From positions 1 to 64,000 of the forward strand of contig JAQTUF010000004.1 in the NCBI GenBank assembly GCA_028710865.1: a DNA stretch of 64,000 nt, read 5' to 3'. This document shows positions 16,386-24,948 of this stretch, piece by piece. How positions within the stretch are numbered: the first letter of the stretch is position 1; every line of letters starts with the position of its first letter. The translations under genes and the position numbers were made by a program. Origin of the DNA: Candidatus Shapirobacteria bacterium. Its GTDB lineage: Bacteria; Patescibacteria; Microgenomatia; UBA12405. Under the pieces are notes generated by a model. That model was not told the DNA's origin. It saw only the letters and a program-made list of their open reading frames with translations, and did no database searches.

Positions 16386-17178
16386 TCTTTTGATGAATTT
16401 TATTGATGATATCGTTGGTGCTTTGAAAACCACAGTTGATAACTTGTTTGTTTTTTAAAAATTGGGTAAAAATTGCATAATCTTCATTTGGTATTTTAAG
16501 ATCTATGGGGATATCAGCTAATGAAAGATCAATTTGGGCCATTCTTTTTAAAGATAAAAATCGAGAAATTTTACCAGCTTTAATTCGAGACATTCTACTT
16601 TTTTTATTTAAATTAAGAGGGAAAATACCACCATATAAACTAACTCCAATAGTGATATCGGCACCCATCTCTTTGACAATACTGACCGGAATAGGACTAA
16701 TCATGCCGCCATCAAAAAGATAGTTATCATCTATTTTAATTGGATTAAAAATTAAAGGGATGGCAATACTGGCTCTCATAGCAGAAATTAAATTGCCTTT
16801 ATCGATAGCTAATAACTCTCCGGTAAATAAATTACTAGCAACGGCACAATAAGGAATTTTTAAATCTTCAATATTAATATCGCCAATTATATTTTTTAAG
16901 AAAAGTTTAAATTTTTTATTAAAAAGTGAAGTTTTATCAGGACATCTTTGAAGAGAAATTTTTAAAATACTTTTAAAGTTAAGATCGTTGACAATTTTTT
17001 CAACTTCGTTAATATTGCCGATGGCAGAATATAAACCACCAACAACTGAACCAATACTACTACCGGCAATAAAATCTATAGGAATATTATTTTGGAATAA
17101 AGATTTAATAACTCCAATATGAGCTAGACCTCTCCATCCTCCAGAACCAAGAGCCAAACCAACTGTTTTTTGTTTCAC
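16378..17178 (-). CDS. Patatin-like phospholipase (RssA/NTE type)
   Basis: Serine acyl hydrolase with a Ser-Asp dyad. The oxyanion-hole motif LGSGGWRGLAHIGV (about 9-22), nucleophile elbow GSSIGS (about 40-45) and DGGMISPIPV (Asp near 167) are all present. Such proteins cleave acyl chains from membrane lipids; the real substrate is unknown. 266 residues is typical of the bacterial RssA-like group. The start is GTG at 17178, supported by TAAAAT (17186-17191) 7 bases upstream. Downstream of the MATE gene on the same strand, 27 bases apart. Confidence 0.87.
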   Translation of the reverse strand: MKQKTVGLALGSGGWRGLAHIGVIKSLFQNNIPIDFIAGSSIGSVVGGLYSAIGNINEVEKIVNDLNFKSILKISLQRCPDKTSLFNKKFKLFLKNIIGDINIEDLKIPYCAVASNLFTGELLAIDKGNLISAMRASIAIPLIFNPIKIDDNYLFDGGMISPIPVSIVKEMGADITIGVSLYGGIFPLNLNKKSRMSRIKAGKISRFLSLKRMAQIDLSLADIPIDLKIPNEDYAIFTQFLKNKQVINCGFQSTNDIINKIHQKIK

Positions 17179-17204
17179 AAAGGTAATTTTAACAAAAAAA
17201 TTGG

Positions 17205-18623
17205 TTAGTGAATTCCCTCTTCAACAATAACTTCTTTAGACACTTGTCCAACAACCTTGTTTCTTTCAATAATGTTTGATTTTTTCCAATTACCTTTTTT
17301 ATATAAAAGAAAAGCAATAGAAGAAACAAAAATATTAGTAAAAGGAATAGCAAACCATACCCCAGTTAAACCAAGACTAGTTTTTTTGGAAAGAAATAAA
17401 GCCAAAGGAATTTGAATTAACCATTGAGATGAAATAGTTAAAAGCATGGTAGTTTTGGTTTGTCCGGCTGCCATAAAAACATTTCCAAAAGACATTTGGA
17501 GACCAATAAATCCAAAAGTAAGAGAAATAAATCTAATAAATTGAGCTCCAGTGGTAATAACTAGTGGATCATTGGGAATAAAAAAAGCAACTAAAGATTT
17601 AGCAAAAATAAAGGCAATTAACCCTAAGATGGAAAGAAAAACAAAAGAAAGGACGGCACTAAGTTTGGAAACTTTGACGGCTTGATCAATTTTTTGAGCA
17701 CCAATATTTTGACCAACTAGAGTTCCATTGGCCACGGCTAAACCAATACCAATAAACATAGCTACTTGAATAATATTAGAACCAGCACCATAAGAAGCAA
17801 TAGCAGTAGTACCAAAACTAGCAATAATTGAGGTCATTAAAACCATAGTTAAATTACGACTAGATTGTTCAATAGATGAAGGAATTCCAATTAAAAAAGC
17901 TTTTTTGATAAATTTAAAGTCAGGGATAAAATCTTTAATTTTTAAACGAATACCATGACGACCACCAAAGAGAACAGAAAAACCGATAATAGCAGCAATA
18001 CTTTGAGTAATAATAGTAGCTATGACAGCTCCTTGAACTCCAATACCTGGAATAAATTTATAACCAAAAATAAATAAAGGATCGAGAATAAAATTTAATA
18101 AGACAGTGCCAATAACGATAAAAACTGGAATTTGAGGACGGCCAATCCCTCTCATAATGGCTTGAAAAATGAAAAAGGAAAAGTTAAAAACAACAGCTAA
18201 AAAAGAAATCCTAAGAAATCCAAGAGCGGTGTTAAAAATTTCACTATTGGCTCCCATAAGATGAAGTATATTGGGAGCAAAGACAAAGCCAAGAGTGCTA
18301 AAAACGAGAGAAGTAATAATAACCATCAAAATTGTTTGAGCAGCTGAATGAGAAACCATATCATGATTTTTGGCACCAAAGTATTGACTAACAAAGGTGG
18401 CTCCAGCAACAGCAAAACCAATTCCCATAGCCACGGTAAGAAAAATTATTGGAGAACAAATAGAAACAGATGCAAGGGCAGCACCACCAAGTCGACCAAC
18501 CCAAAAAGAGTCAGTCATTTGATACATAGCCTGAAAAAGATTAGCTAAAATTATAGGAATAGCTAGGCTAATTAAAGCCTTAAAAATAGGTAATTTTATA
18601 ATTTCTTTGGTACGGGTAATCAT
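17205..18623 (-). CDS. MATE-family multidrug/sodium antiporter
   Basis: About 12 membrane helices in 472 residues, in two homologous halves. The N-terminal half contains IPIILANLFQAMYQMTDSFW and the WVGRLGGAALASVS motif of MATE transporters; the second half repeats this as IPSSIEQSSRNLTMVL and VGQNIGA. It exports drugs or metabolites in exchange for Na+ or H+. The ATG has GGAG 8 bases upstream. No linked regulator is visible. Confidence 0.9.
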   Translation of the reverse strand: MITRTKEIIKLPIFKALISLAIPIILANLFQAMYQMTDSFWVGRLGGAALASVSICSPIIFLTVAMGIGFAVAGATFVSQYFGAKNHDMVSHSAAQTILMVIITSLVFSTLGFVFAPNILHLMGANSEIFNTALGFLRISFLAVVFNFSFFIFQAIMRGIGRPQIPVFIVIGTVLLNFILDPLFIFGYKFIPGIGVQGAVIATIITQSIAAIIGFSVLFGGRHGIRLKIKDFIPDFKFIKKAFLIGIPSSIEQSSRNLTMVLMTSIIASFGTTAIASYGAGSNIIQVAMFIGIGLAVANGTLVGQNIGAQKIDQAVKVSKLSAVLSFVFLSILGLIAFIFAKSLVAFFIPNDPLVITTGAQFIRFISLTFGFIGLQMSFGNVFMAAGQTKTTMLLTISSQWLIQIPLALFLSKKTSLGLTGVWFAIPFTNIFVSSIAFLLYKKGNWKKSNIIERNKVVGQVSKEVIVEEGIH

Positions 18624-18677
18624 AACGAGTCTCCAAAAAAGACATTAGTTATTCTACTCCAAATATTAGTGAATTAT

Positions 18678-19337
18678 TTACTTGTAGTTTTTGATAGCTT
18701 GAGCAATATTAGCAGCAAAGGTAATTAATTCATTGGCGGAAAAATCAGAATCAGAGGAAGTTTTAATACTGATAAATTTTTCATCTCCTAAAATTAAATA
18801 AATGGAATTAATAATTCCATTTTCTTGATAAGCAATGTAATTATTCATAGGTATAGAATTTTCAGTTTTAACAGTCCGACCTAATGATTCTTGACCGGTT
18901 TTTTGATTTTCTGACTTTAAATAATTCAAAGTTAACATAATATAATCTCTTTGTTCATTCCAATAATAAGAACAACTGTAGCTTGGGTGGGATTCTATTT
19001 CTTTTGTATCTATAATTTTTTTTCCAAGATTATTACTAATGAATTCAGGAGTAAATTGACCACAGATATCTTCAACAATATAATAACTTTTATCTTGACG
19101 GCTAGGTTCTCCTGGATATTGAACAAAACAATTAGAAAGTTTTTGGCCGGGATCGCCATAACCTTCAATATTAATTGGCTGAGAATTACATGAGTCATGA
19201 GAATCTGATGAAATAATTGTTGGTTGATTTTGATTATTTTGGTCATTAATAATCGGTGAAATTGTTTTAGAAACGGTACAAGCGGATAAAATGAAAGAAC
19301 TAGTTAAAACGATTCCTAGAGTAATTAATTTATTCAT
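18678..19337 (-). CDS. Lipoprotein of unknown function
   Basis: The N-terminus MNKLITLGIVLTSSFILSAC is a clear lipoprotein signal with lipobox LSAC, lipidated Cys at residue 20. A Ser/Asn/Gln-rich linker follows (about 25-50), then a globular domain with four cysteines. No family recognised. TAAAAT at 19346-19351 lies 8 bases before the ATG. The gene diverges from the next plus-strand gene, whose -10 element begins only 25 bases from this start, so the two promoters nearly overlap. Confidence 0.6.
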   Translation of the reverse strand: MNKLITLGIVLTSSFILSACTVSKTISPIINDQNNQNQPTIISSDSHDSCNSQPINIEGYGDPGQKLSNCFVQYPGEPSRQDKSYYIVEDICGQFTPEFISNNLGKKIIDTKEIESHPSYSCSYYWNEQRDYIMLTLNYLKSENQKTGQESLGRTVKTENSIPMNNYIAYQENGIINSIYLILGDEKFISIKTSSDSDFSANELITFAANIAQAIKNYK

Positions 19338-19374
19338 ATACTTTTATTTTACCCTAAGTGATAAAATTGGATAT

Positions 19375-19851
19375 ATGAGAAAAGAAAAAACAAATGAAGC
19401 TAAAAAAGATTGGAAAAAAATGATGAGTGATTTAGAAAAAAAATTAAACGTTTATTTTGGGGAAAAGGCACCTCAATTGCCTGATTCTGTGGGTAAATTT
19501 ATAGTTAAATTTGGACCTTATTTGGCAGTAGTTGGATTAATATTTGGTTTACCAGCAATGTTAATTTCTTTGGGCTTAGGAACATTATTAACACCTTTAA
19601 CAATTTTTAACGGAATGCGTTATGGTCTTCATTTTTCTTTTTGGAGTTTGTTTAGTTTGGCGGTATTTGTATTAGAAATAATAGCAATACCAGGACTATT
19701 TAAAAGATTAAAGTCGTCTTGGAATTTAATGTTTTATGCTTCTTTGATAAGTGCCTTATCAGCCCTATTAAGTTTAAGTTTGGGAAACTTGATAATTGGG
19801 ACAGTAATTTCTTGGTATTTCTTGTTTCAAATCAGAAAATACTATAAATAA
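19375..19851 (+). CDS. Membrane protein of unknown function
   Basis: 158 residues. The first 50 are charged and soluble (KKDWKKMMSDLEKKLNVYFG), followed by about four hydrophobic helices (50-75, 85-110, 118-135 and 137-152). No family recognised. The start was moved to the ATG at 19375, because TAAAAT at 19362-19367 lies 7 bases upstream; the longer open frame runs back through the divergent lipoprotein gene. Confidence 0.6.
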   Translation: MRKEKTNEAKKDWKKMMSDLEKKLNVYFGEKAPQLPDSVGKFIVKFGPYLAVVGLIFGLPAMLISLGLGTLLTPLTIFNGMRYGLHFSFWSLFSLAVFVLEIIAIPGLFKRLKSSWNLMFYASLISALSALLSLSLGNLIIGTVISWYFLFQIRKYYK

Positions 19852-19871
19852 ATTATTAATTAAACAACAAT

Positions 19872-20192
19872 ATGTTTGTTGAAAGAATTGGCAGTTTTGG
19901 AAAGCGTGGTGTTTTTGCTTGTGATGTTGAAGGAAATGATAAAAATAGTAAAAGGTTATTGGAGATTGGTCAAAATTTAAACAAAAGAGGGGATATATTG
20001 ATGCTTATTGGACAATGTTGTTCTCAAACTAAACTTGAGGGTATTGATCTTAAGAATAATATTAAAGTTTTAATTCCTGAAGGAATAGACAAAAGAGTAA
20101 TTTCTGATATTGAAGATATTTCAGAAAGAACTGATATGTTTACTAAGGAACTTAATTTGGATATAACAATGGGTAGACTTACAGAAGATTAA
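19872..20192 (+). CDS. Small soluble protein of unknown function
   Basis: 106 residues, no signal or membrane segment and no recognised family. GDILMLIGQCCSQ suggests a buried beta strand, and the rest is charged with alternating strands and helices. It starts 20 bases after the membrane protein and may be cotranscribed with it. Real coding is supported by the clean frame between two genes rather than by homology. Confidence 0.45.
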   Translation: MFVERIGSFGKRGVFACDVEGNDKNSKRLLEIGQNLNKRGDILMLIGQCCSQTKLEGIDLKNNIKVLIPEGIDKRVISDIEDISERTDMFTKELNLDITMGRLTED

Positions 20193-20233
20193 TGAATGAT
20201 AGAAAATTTGGTTAAAATAACTTATACTTGGGC

Positions 20234-21415
20234 ATGGATGTAAATGAAAAAATTAAGCTAATTACCCGTAATTGCCAAGAAGTATTAACCGAAGATGATT
20301 TAAAAAAATTATTAGAATCGGGAACTCAAATTAATCATTACATTGGATTTGAGGTATCTGGTTTGGTTCATTTGGGAACAGGTTTAGTTTCAATGGGAAA
20401 AATTGCTGATTTTTTAAAGGCTGGAGTAAAGTGTAAGATATTTTTAGCTGATTTTCATAGTTATTTAAACAATAAACTTGGTGGAAATTGGGAAAATATT
20501 AGAATAGCTACTGAGGGATATTTCAAAAATGGATTAATTGCTTCTTTAAAATGTTTTGGAGTTGATGAACCACAAGTTGAATTTATTACTGGTAAAAATT
20601 TGTACGAAACTAATCCAACTCATTGGGAAACTTTTATGGAAGTGGGTAAACACGTAACTCTATCAAGAAATTTAAGATCAATTTCAATAATGGGTAAAAA
20701 GCAGGGAAATGATGTAGATATGGCAACGTTGTTTTATCCCCCACTACAGGTAGCTGATATTTTTACTATGGGAATAAATTTGGCTCATGCAGGGACAGAT
20801 CAAAGAAAAGCTCATGTAATCGCTAGAGAAGTAGCTAAAAAATTAACAATTAATCCTCTTAAAAATAATAAGGGTGAAATTATTGCTCCAGTGGCAATAC
20901 ACCATAATTTGATTGCTGGTTTAACTGGACCAGAAAATTTAAACAAAGATTTTGGTTTATTGACTGAAGATGGCAAAAACTTAGCTCAAGAAAATGGAGA
21001 TAAAATTTTATTGGAAGAGAGTTTGAAGATGAGTAAATCGAAGCCAAATAGTGCTATTTTTGTCCACGATGCTCCTGATGAAATTAGAAATAAAATTAAG
21101 AAAGCTTATGGACCACCAAAGATTACTGAATTTAATCCATTAATTAACTGGGTAGAAACTTTGGTGTTTTGGGGAGAAAAGACAGGTAACTTTAAAATTA
21201 GCAGGCCAGAAAAATTTGGTGGTGACTTGGTGTACACTGATGTTGACAAATTAATTGAAGATTATAAGTCCGGAGATTTATTCCCGTTGGATTTAAAAAA
21301 TGGATTGGCCGATTGGTTGATTGAAAAACTGGAACCTGCTAGAAAACATTTTGAAAAAACAAAGGCTAAAGAGGGTTTAGAGAAGATGAAGGAGTTTTTG
21401 GAAAAGAAAAATTAA
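20234..21415 (+). CDS. tyrS: Tyrosyl-tRNA synthetase, archaeal/eukaryal type
   Basis: Class I aminoacyl-tRNA synthetase charging tRNA-Tyr. HYIGFEVSGLVHLGTGL near the N-terminus carries the HIGH-equivalent HLGT, and SLKMSKSKPNSAIFVHD (about 260) is the KMSKS loop. The text IGFEVSG and the GTDQRKAHVIARE motif are those of archaeal/eukaryal TyrRS rather than the common bacterial enzyme, and there is no C-terminal S4 domain. The close relative TrpRS is the alternative, less likely. The ATG at 20234 is preferred because TATACT (20223-20228) ends 5 bases before it; a TTG lies two codons upstream. Confidence 0.85.
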   Translation: MDVNEKIKLITRNCQEVLTEDDLKKLLESGTQINHYIGFEVSGLVHLGTGLVSMGKIADFLKAGVKCKIFLADFHSYLNNKLGGNWENIRIATEGYFKNGLIASLKCFGVDEPQVEFITGKNLYETNPTHWETFMEVGKHVTLSRNLRSISIMGKKQGNDVDMATLFYPPLQVADIFTMGINLAHAGTDQRKAHVIAREVAKKLTINPLKNNKGEIIAPVAIHHNLIAGLTGPENLNKDFGLLTEDGKNLAQENGDKILLEESLKMSKSKPNSAIFVHDAPDEIRNKIKKAYGPPKITEFNPLINWVETLVFWGEKTGNFKISRPEKFGGDLVYTDVDKLIEDYKSGDLFPLDLKNGLADWLIEKLEPARKHFEKTKAKEGLEKMKEFLEKKN

Positions 21416-21432
21416 AGATTTGAAACTAAATT

Positions 21433-22077
21433 CTATTGAGATTTTTTTTGTTTTTTATTTTCATACATAGTGTTATCGGCACGTTTTATAGCTTCTTGAG
21501 CTGAAGGATTATTTTTATCAGCGATACTGATTCCGAGAGAAAATTCGAGAGACGGTAACCTCTTAGCTATCCTTTCTTGGTTAAACTTTTCCAAATTAGA
21601 AAACATTCTTTCGGAAATTTTTTTATCTAAGTCAGCTATTTTTTCTGAATTCTCTACAATAATTAAGAATTCGTCTCCTCCTAACCGGGCTTTAAGATCC
21701 TCTGGTCGGAAAGTTAGATTGGCAAATTCAACAAGAGAAAGAAGTATTTCATCACCAGCGTCATGTCCAAAGGTATCATTTATCTTTTTAAAATTATCGA
21801 GATCAAAATAGAAAAAAATACAAGGATGACGATTTGGATCAATTTCTTTTAACCTTTGATCTAATCCCCTGCGATTATAAAAACCAGTTAATTCATCAAT
21901 GGTTGATTCTTTTTGAGATTCAGAAAGTTCACTTTTTAATTTTTGATTTTCCTCATCTGCTTTTTTAGCTTCTGCTTGGGCTTTTTTAGCTTCTGTTTGA
22001 GCCATTCCCAAGGCAAAATAATCTTCTACTTCTTCAAACGATTGATCTGAATTATATTCTTTCATTTCACCTTCCAT
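21433..22077 (-). CDS. Cytoplasmic diguanylate cyclase (GGDEF)
   Basis: Makes cyclic di-GMP from two GTP. An N-terminal coiled coil rich in Ala/Glu/Lys (about 28-60) precedes the GGDEF domain (about 60-214). TIDELTGFYNRRGLDQRL, FFDLDNFKKIN-type text and the intact RLGGDEF active loop are present. RPED lies exactly five residues before GGDEF, matching the RxxD product-inhibition site. No sensor or membrane segment is present, so the coiled coil may be the input. TATAAT at 22084-22089 is 6 bases from the ATG. Confidence 0.92.
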   Translation of the reverse strand: MEGEMKEYNSDQSFEEVEDYFALGMAQTEAKKAQAEAKKADEENQKLKSELSESQKESTIDELTGFYNRRGLDQRLKEIDPNRHPCIFFYFDLDNFKKINDTFGHDAGDEILLSLVEFANLTFRPEDLKARLGGDEFLIIVENSEKIADLDKKISERMFSNLEKFNQERIAKRLPSLEFSLGISIADKNNPSAQEAIKRADNTMYENKKQKKSQ

Positions 22078-22145
22078 AAAATGATTATATCTTAAACGAG
22101 ATTTGAAATTTTAAGTTACCAAGGTCATAATATAGTTATAATTAT

Positions 22146-22218
22146 AAATTATCAGGTAACAATTGATAATTTGATTTAAAAAAATGTCAGGTAAATTTTA
22201 GGGTTGGAGTGTTATAAT
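22146..22218 (+). promoter_or_regulatory. Control region of the Crp/Fnr-family gene
   Basis: A perfect inverted repeat AAATTATCA-N9-TGATAATTT (22146-22172) lies about 40 bases upstream of an extended -10 element TGTTATAAT (TATAAT 22213-22218). The leader to the ATG is about 30 bases. An autoregulatory site is plausible but inferred. Confidence 0.5.
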
Positions 22219-22248
22219 AGTCGTTGCGATTAAGAATTTAAGGCTAAA

Positions 22249-22896
22249 ATGAATCAAAAAATGAAATCTGAAGTTGAAGTGTTTTTTAGAAAACATAAAC
22301 TTATAAAATATAAAAAAGGGCAAATATTGGTTAGACCAGATGATAATTTGGGAAAGATATTTTTAGAAAAAACAGGTTATGCTCGGGTTTATAAAATAAC
22401 TGATAGCGGAAGAGAAATTAGTTGGCCTAATTTAAGACCAATGTGGTTGTATTCGGTTATATCAGCCCTATTAGAACAAGAAAATGAATATTACGTGGAG
22501 GCAGTTAATAATTTGGAGGCTTGGGTAGTACCAGTGGCTGATTTTAAAAAGTTTTTGGAAGAAAAAAAAGAATTAAGTAAAGAAATATACAAATCATTGA
22601 TGGAAGATTTATTGCAATTATCGGAGAAAATGGAACAATTAATACTAGCTGAAGCATATACAAAGGTAACTATATTAATAAATGAATTAGTTAAAAATTT
22701 TGGAGAAAAGAAAGGTAATGAAATAATAATAAACTTTAATATTCCCCATCGGGTTTTAGCTAGTATCACTGGATTAACTAGAGAAACAGTAACTTTGCAA
22801 ATATTAAAAATGCAAAAGAGAAAAATTTTGGAAAATAGAAAAAGAAATATTGTTATTAAGGATATAAAAAAGTTAATGTCTGAATCGCAGATCTAA
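22249..22896 (+). CDS. Crp/Fnr-family transcription regulator
   Basis: Residues about 8-115 form a cyclic-nucleotide-binding-like beta roll (KYKKGQILVRPDDNLGKIFLEK..GYARVYKIT). A long dimerisation helix follows, then a winged helix-turn-helix (about 160-205) with HRVLASITGLTRETVTLQILKMQKR, the Crp-type recognition pattern. No CxxC cluster for iron-sulfur sensing and no obvious cAMP-contact Arg-Ser pair, so the effector is unknown. The stop overlaps a possible 55-residue frame by one base, and a PspC gene follows. Confidence 0.85.
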   Translation: MNQKMKSEVEVFFRKHKLIKYKKGQILVRPDDNLGKIFLEKTGYARVYKITDSGREISWPNLRPMWLYSVISALLEQENEYYVEAVNNLEAWVVPVADFKKFLEEKKELSKEIYKSLMEDLLQLSEKMEQLILAEAYTKVTILINELVKNFGEKKGNEIIINFNIPHRVLASITGLTRETVTLQILKMQKRKILENRKRNIVIKDIKKLMSESQI

Positions 22897-23063
22897 TGAT
22901 GAATGGAGAAATGCTCAAACTTATAATACCTAGAAGGGTCTCTGTGGTGGCACATATCCAACCTAAATTAAATGAAGATATAAATACTGAAAGTAAAAAA
23001 CAAGAAGGTATAATTGAAGAATATGAATATACACAAGAAAAAGATATACAGATCAAAAGATGA
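22896..23063 (+). CDS. Possible small protein between Crp and PspC genes
   Basis: A 55-codon frame opens at an ATG that overlaps the Crp stop (TAATG) and ends inside the pspC gene. The product is mostly polar, with a short hydrophobic N-terminus (MLKLIIPRRVSVVAHI). Coupling by overlap supports it. Against it, its last third overlaps pspC by 41 bases and also contains the pspC -10 element. Low confidence. Confidence 0.3.
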   Translation: MMNGEMLKLIIPRRVSVVAHIQPKLNEDINTESKKQEGIIEEYEYTQEKDIQIKR

Positions 23064-23475
23064 TTATATTTTGGCCGGTGTCTGTAGTGGTTTGGCTGAA
23101 TATTTTGAAGTAGATCCAACTTTAATGAGAGTGATTTTTGTTTTATTGTTTATAGGTGGGGGTGCGGGATTTTTAATTTATTTAATTTTATGGTTAATAA
23201 TACCTAAAGAGGGAGGAAAAAAAGTGAAAGTTAATCGAGAAGAGAATATTAAAGAATTTGCCAATGATTTGAGTGATAAAGCTCAAACAGTGGCTAGTGA
23301 AATTAGAAGTGAAATAAAATCTTCAAAAAAAAGAGGAAACTTTTTTGGGTTGGTATTAATAATTATAGGAGTGGCAATATTAATAGAAAAATTAGTACCA
23401 GTAGAATTAAATTGGGACTATATTTGGCCAGGGGTATTAGTATTTTTAGGATTTTATTTGATAGTTAGAAAATAA
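23023..23475 (+). CDS. PspC-domain membrane protein
   Basis: The first 65 residues are a classic PspC domain: KKIYRSKDDYILAGVCSGLAEYF, DPTLMRVIFVLLF and a membrane helix ending in LWLIIPKE. A charged linker (70-105) and two further hydrophobic helices follow (about 110-128 and 135-150). PspC proteins respond to envelope stress or toxin-like membrane damage. The ATG at 23023 is preferred because TATAAT at 23009-23014 ends 8 bases before it. The preceding Crp-family gene may share transcription. Confidence 0.85.
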   Translation: MNIHKKKIYRSKDDYILAGVCSGLAEYFEVDPTLMRVIFVLLFIGGGAGFLIYLILWLIIPKEGGKKVKVNREENIKEFANDLSDKAQTVASEIRSEIKSSKKRGNFFGLVLIIIGVAILIEKLVPVELNWDYIWPGVLVFLGFYLIVRK

Positions 23476-23489
23476 GATAAATATCTTAT

Positions 23490-24005
23490 TTATTCTCGAC
23501 AACAGTCAAGAATTTTACCAATAGTTTTGGAAACAGTGCCTAAAAAATCTTTTTTGGCTAATGGTTTTTCAATAAATTCGGCTTTTTTAGGATCAGATTT
23601 TACTAAATCAAGGTTTAAACCCCAAAAAAGATTATAGAGATCAAAAGATTTTTTAAAGTAATCATTAGCTTGTTTTTTATCACCTTTGGTTAAATATTTG
23701 GTACCAACTTCCATCAGTCTCATAGAAGCAGACAAAAGGTGTTTACTAGTACACCAAATTTCACCTTCATTTTCTTTAACTATTTTTTTCATAAGTTCTT
23801 TTCTCATTTCTCGGGCAACATCTAAAACATCAATATATTTAGTATCCCCGAGTTTTTGGGAAGTAAAAAACATATGTTCCTCAATCCCAATAAGATTCAT
23901 AATGGCAACTGACAAATCTTCACCAGAAGAGAGATCGAGTTGGTGGCCTTTTTCAAGTTTTTTAGCAGAATCGATAAATTTTTGAATATCTTTGGCTGTT
24001 ATCAT
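23490..24005 (-). CDS. Alpha-helical protein of unknown function
   Basis: 171 residues, predicted all-helical from heptad-like spacing, with conserved-looking IGIEEHMFFTSQK and KHLLSASMRLMEVGTKYL. The C-terminus ends DCCRE. No signal or membrane segment. It follows the CPVC membrane gene with 2 bases between them and so belongs to the iron-sulfur cluster operon. A minus-strand TAAACT lies 6 bases before the ATG. Confidence 0.55.
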   Translation of the reverse strand: MITAKDIQKFIDSAKKLEKGHQLDLSSGEDLSVAIMNLIGIEEHMFFTSQKLGDTKYIDVLDVAREMRKELMKKIVKENEGEIWCTSKHLLSASMRLMEVGTKYLTKGDKKQANDYFKKSFDLYNLFWGLNLDLVKSDPKKAEFIEKPLAKKDFLGTVSKTIGKILDCCRE

Positions 24006-24007
24006 AA

Positions 24008-24466
24008 TTAGAGTTTAAAAATTAATTTAAAAGCAAAGGTAAAAATAATAAGAATACTAATTGGAAAAATAACTTTTTGATAAGGGAAGAGAATTTTACC
24101 ACCATTTAGTTTTCGAGAATAACGATCAACAAAAATACCCAAAAACCAGATTAAAAGTCCTAAACTTTGACCAAAAATAATTTTATCCAGACCTAAAATT
24201 TGATTGGATGAAGAACCAGTTTGATTGGTAAAAATAAAATAAAAGAGAGTTAATCCAAACATTAAAAGAGATAAAACAATAGGGCTACTTAAAATTCGAT
24301 TTTTAATTTTAGAAGCTAACCAAAAAGAAATAGCAGTATTAAGACCAGAAATCCAAAGAGAAACTAAAAAATCATCAATGCCAAGTTTTTTGGCAATAAT
24401 CATGCCCCCACCAACAGTAACAATACAGACAGGACATTGAGCATAAGCAACTTTGACTAAAAACAT
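24008..24466 (-). CDS. Integral membrane protein with N-terminal CPVC motif
   Basis: A short N-terminal segment (VKVAYAQCPVCIVTVGGGM) puts a CxxC at residues about 11-14, probably at the outer face after a signal-like stretch. About four membrane helices follow. The CPVC...GIDDFLVSLWISGL pattern looks like a recurring membrane family of unknown function. Its place directly after iscU suggests a role in iron-sulfur or thiol chemistry (inference). TAAAAT on the minus strand lies 5 bases before the ATG. Confidence 0.6.
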   Translation of the reverse strand: MFLVKVAYAQCPVCIVTVGGGMIIAKKLGIDDFLVSLWISGLNTAISFWLASKIKNRILSSPIVLSLLMFGLTLFYFIFTNQTGSSSNQILGLDKIIFGQSLGLLIWFLGIFVDRYSRKLNGGKILFPYQKVIFPISILIIFTFAFKLIFKL

Positions 24467-24477
24467 ATTTTATTTTA

Positions 24478-24945
24478 TCAATGATTTAAACGAGTTTGAC
24501 AAATAGTAATACGATTGTGTTTTTGTTGAAGAGATTTAGAAATTGGATGTTTAATTTGTTGATAATAGTTATAAATGGCTTCATTTAAAGCATCAATAGC
24601 AAGAAGAGAGCAATGAATTTTGATATCTGGTAGATATTCAAGGGCCTCAATAACATCCTTATTATCTAGGGTAATAGCTTCTGGTAAGGTTTTATTTTTA
24701 GCTAAGTCTGTAACTACACTGCTAGTAGCAATGGCAGCAGCACAACCCATAGTTTCAAATTTAATATCACTAATAAAATCTTGTCCAGATTTATTAGTAG
24801 TAATTTTTAAATAGAGTTTCATAACATCACCACAAGCAGGATTACCAACCTGTCCAAGACTGGTAGGATTAGTCATTGATCCAAAGTTGTGAGGATTTTT
24901 AAAATGTTCTAAAACTTTCTTAGAATAACCAACGATAGTAGTCAT
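24478..24945 (-). CDS. iscU: Iron-sulfur cluster scaffold IscU/NifU-N
   Basis: Scaffold on which [2Fe-2S] clusters are assembled with sulfur from IscS. The three ligand cysteines are present: C38 with D40 (GNPACGD), C68 (TMGCAAAIA) and C112 (HCSLLA). The start YSKKVLEHFKNPHNFG is the usual IscU N-terminus. The chaperone-binding LPPVK-like motif is represented only by LPDIK before the third cysteine. The C-terminus is about 25 residues longer than typical. It begins 3 bases after the Rrf2-IscS fusion, so the two are cotranslated. Confidence 0.92.
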   Translation of the reverse strand: MTTIVGYSKKVLEHFKNPHNFGSMTNPTSLGQVGNPACGDVMKLYLKITTNKSGQDFISDIKFETMGCAAAIATSSVVTDLAKNKTLPEAITLDNKDVIEALEYLPDIKIHCSLLAIDALNEAIYNYYQQIKHPISKSLQQKHNRITICQTRLNH

Positions 24946-24948
24946 AAT

